6,627 nt of DNA from a bacterium (GTDB taxonomy: Bacteria; Krumholzibacteriota; Krumholzibacteriia; LZORAL124-64-63): NCBI GenBank assembly GCA_018652925.1, contig JABIBH010000080.1, positions 1-6,627 on the forward strand, written 5' to 3'. The translations under genes and the position numbers were made by a program. The stretch's first letter is position 1, and the number at the start of each line of letters is the position of its first letter. Shown one piece after another: positions 5,902 to 6,627 of this stretch. The notes below the pieces were generated by a model that saw only the letters and a program-made list of their open reading frames with translations, was not told the origin of the DNA and did no database searches.

Positions 5902-6522
5902 ATGCAGATAATTGTAGGTTTGGGCAATCCCGGTGGTGAATATGAAGGGACTCGTCATAACGTCGGGTTCTCAGTTCTTGACCGGATCGCAGAAAAATTT
6001 GATTTTGAGGCAAACCCAGCTGTGCATGGATGTGCCTCAGCAGTGGGGACAATAGCTGATAAAGAAACAATACTTGTGAAACCTTTGCTATACATGAACA
6101 GAAGTGGCCATATTTTCCGGCAATGGGCTACCAAGGCAGGACATATTGTCTTTGATGATGAAGTAAGCTTCGAGAATCTGTTGGTAATTTACGATGATAT
6201 TGCACTGCCACTGGGGTCATTGAGAGTTCGTCCAGCCGGTTCAAATGGTGGGCATCGTGGTGTTGAAAATATGATTAATGCGTTGCGCACCAAAGAATTT
6301 CCCAGGATGAGGCTTGGTGTAGCTGGCGAAGATGGTGAAATTAATCCATCAAGATGGTCAGATTATGTCCTGGAAGAATTCAGAGCTGATGAAAAGCAGG
6401 ATGTTGAGTCTATGGAATTATATGCTGTCGATGCAGTAGAGTATTATGTAGCAAATAGCAGACAAAAATGCGCAGCAAAGTTTAACCGTCGGATAAACCG
6501 TTCATCTGAAAAAAACAGCTGA
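5902..6522 (+). CDS. pth: Peptidyl-tRNA hydrolase
   Basis: Pth cleaves the ester bond of peptidyl-tRNAs that drop off the ribosome, recycling tRNA. It is a cytosolic monomer. The 206 residues start with GLGNPGGEY at 6-14, containing N9, and then TRHNVGF with catalytic H19. They continue with YMNRSG and N66 at 64-69, YDDIALPLG with D98 at 97-105, and GSNGGHRG at 113-120. These match E. coli N10, H20, N68 and D93. The residue at the place of E. coli N114 is R119 (GGHRG in place of GGHNG), and there are about 7 extra residues between N66 and D98. The ATG has AGGAG at 5888-5892, 9 bases upstream, directly after the rplY terminator. The basic C-terminus NRRINRSSEKNS ends over a run of seven As. 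Family assignment is secure. Confidence 0.97.
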   Translation: MQIIVGLGNPGGEYEGTRHNVGFSVLDRIAEKFDFEANPAVHGCASAVGTIADKETILVKPLLYMNRSGHIFRQWATKAGHIVFDDEVSFENLLVIYDDIALPLGSLRVRPAGSNGGHRGVENMINALRTKEFPRMRLGVAGEDGEINPSRWSDYVLEEFRADEKQDVESMELYAVDAVEYYVANSRQKCAAKFNRRINRSSEKNS

Positions 6523-6550
6523 TAGGTTGCTTTTTCCCGAAATTATTACT

Positions 6551-6625
6551 ATTATTGGCGGTCGCTACAAAAGTAGTGGGGCTGTCAAAGCCCGATAACG
6601 CATTACTGACAATTCGCCAGTAATG
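6551..6625 (+). other. Structured region after pth with alternative pairings (possible regulatory RNA or leader)
   Basis: The 105 bases after pth hold no recognised gene. ATTATTGGCG (6551-6560) can pair with CGCCAGTAAT (6615-6624) in ten pairs, one of them G-U. That helix encloses two small hairpins: GCTAC/GTAGT with an AAAA loop (6564-6577) and GGGCT/AGCCC with a GTCAA loop (6579-6593). Alternatively CATTACTG (6601-6608) pairs perfectly with CAGTAATG (6618-6625). The two long helices share bases and exclude each other. I could not match this to a known riboswitch or tRNA. The window ends at 6627, so what lies downstream is unknown. Confidence 0.35.
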
Positions 6626-6627
6626 AC

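Noticed and set aside
6502..6536. Terminator overlapping the pth stop
   Set aside because: The possible stems are only three GC-containing pairs with a bulge or mismatch, and the T-run is not adjacent to a stable hairpin.
6527..6598. 23-codon TTG-started frame after pth
   Set aside because: It has no ribosome-binding site and no similarity I recognise. It overlaps the better supported RNA helices.
6557..6618. Second tRNA or known riboswitch after pth
   Set aside because: GGCG/CGCC and two hairpins look tRNA-like, but there is no TTCRA T-loop and no proper anticodon loop. The c-di-GMP riboswitch core is not matched either.

Overview
The window is a compact, all plus-strand piece of bacterial chromosome. 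It appears moderately AT-rich by eye. It holds nine protein genes and one tRNA gene in the order recA (3' part), recX, rmlD/rfbD-like, gmhA, ispE, spoVG, tRNA-Gln(TTG), prs, rplY (L25/CTC type) and pth. I see no insertion sequence, phage gene, CRISPR array or toxin-antitoxin pair.

A sedoheptulose-7-phosphate isomerase and a dTDP-4-dehydrorhamnose reductase-type enzyme suggest a Gram-negative envelope with heptose-containing LPS. The ispE gene shows use of the non-mevalonate isoprenoid route. Finding spoVG beside LPS genes, and the order ispE-spoVG-tRNA-Gln-prs-rplY-pth, recalls deltaproteobacteria in the Geobacter sense and PVC-group bacteria such as Lentisphaerae. From the sequence alone I cannot choose between them.

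Region by region: positions 2-3491 (recA to ispE) form a very tight unit, with gaps or overlaps of only a few bases (TTGA and ATGA junctions). Translation is probably coupled and at least the visible part is probably one transcript. The recA promoter lies outside the window. SpoVG follows after 53 bases that contain a tandemly duplicated ribosome-binding site and a possible 9-codon leader ORF. The tRNA starts 11 bases after spoVG and must be cut out of a shared transcript or read from an unseen promoter. The 113 bases before prs and the 137 bases before rplY each hold a plausible sigma70-type promoter. The rplY leader can also fold. A good factor-independent terminator lies between rplY and pth. 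The last 105 bases, after pth, hold no recognised gene but can form two small perfect hairpins plus two mutually exclusive longer helices.

The genes serve core functions: recombination and its control (recA/recX), envelope sugars (rmlD, gmhA), isoprenoid and PRPP supply (ispE, prs), and translation (tRNA-Gln, L25, peptidyl-tRNA hydrolase). No clearly new protein system is present. The observations most worth following up are the post-pth RNA structure and the spoVG translation start region.
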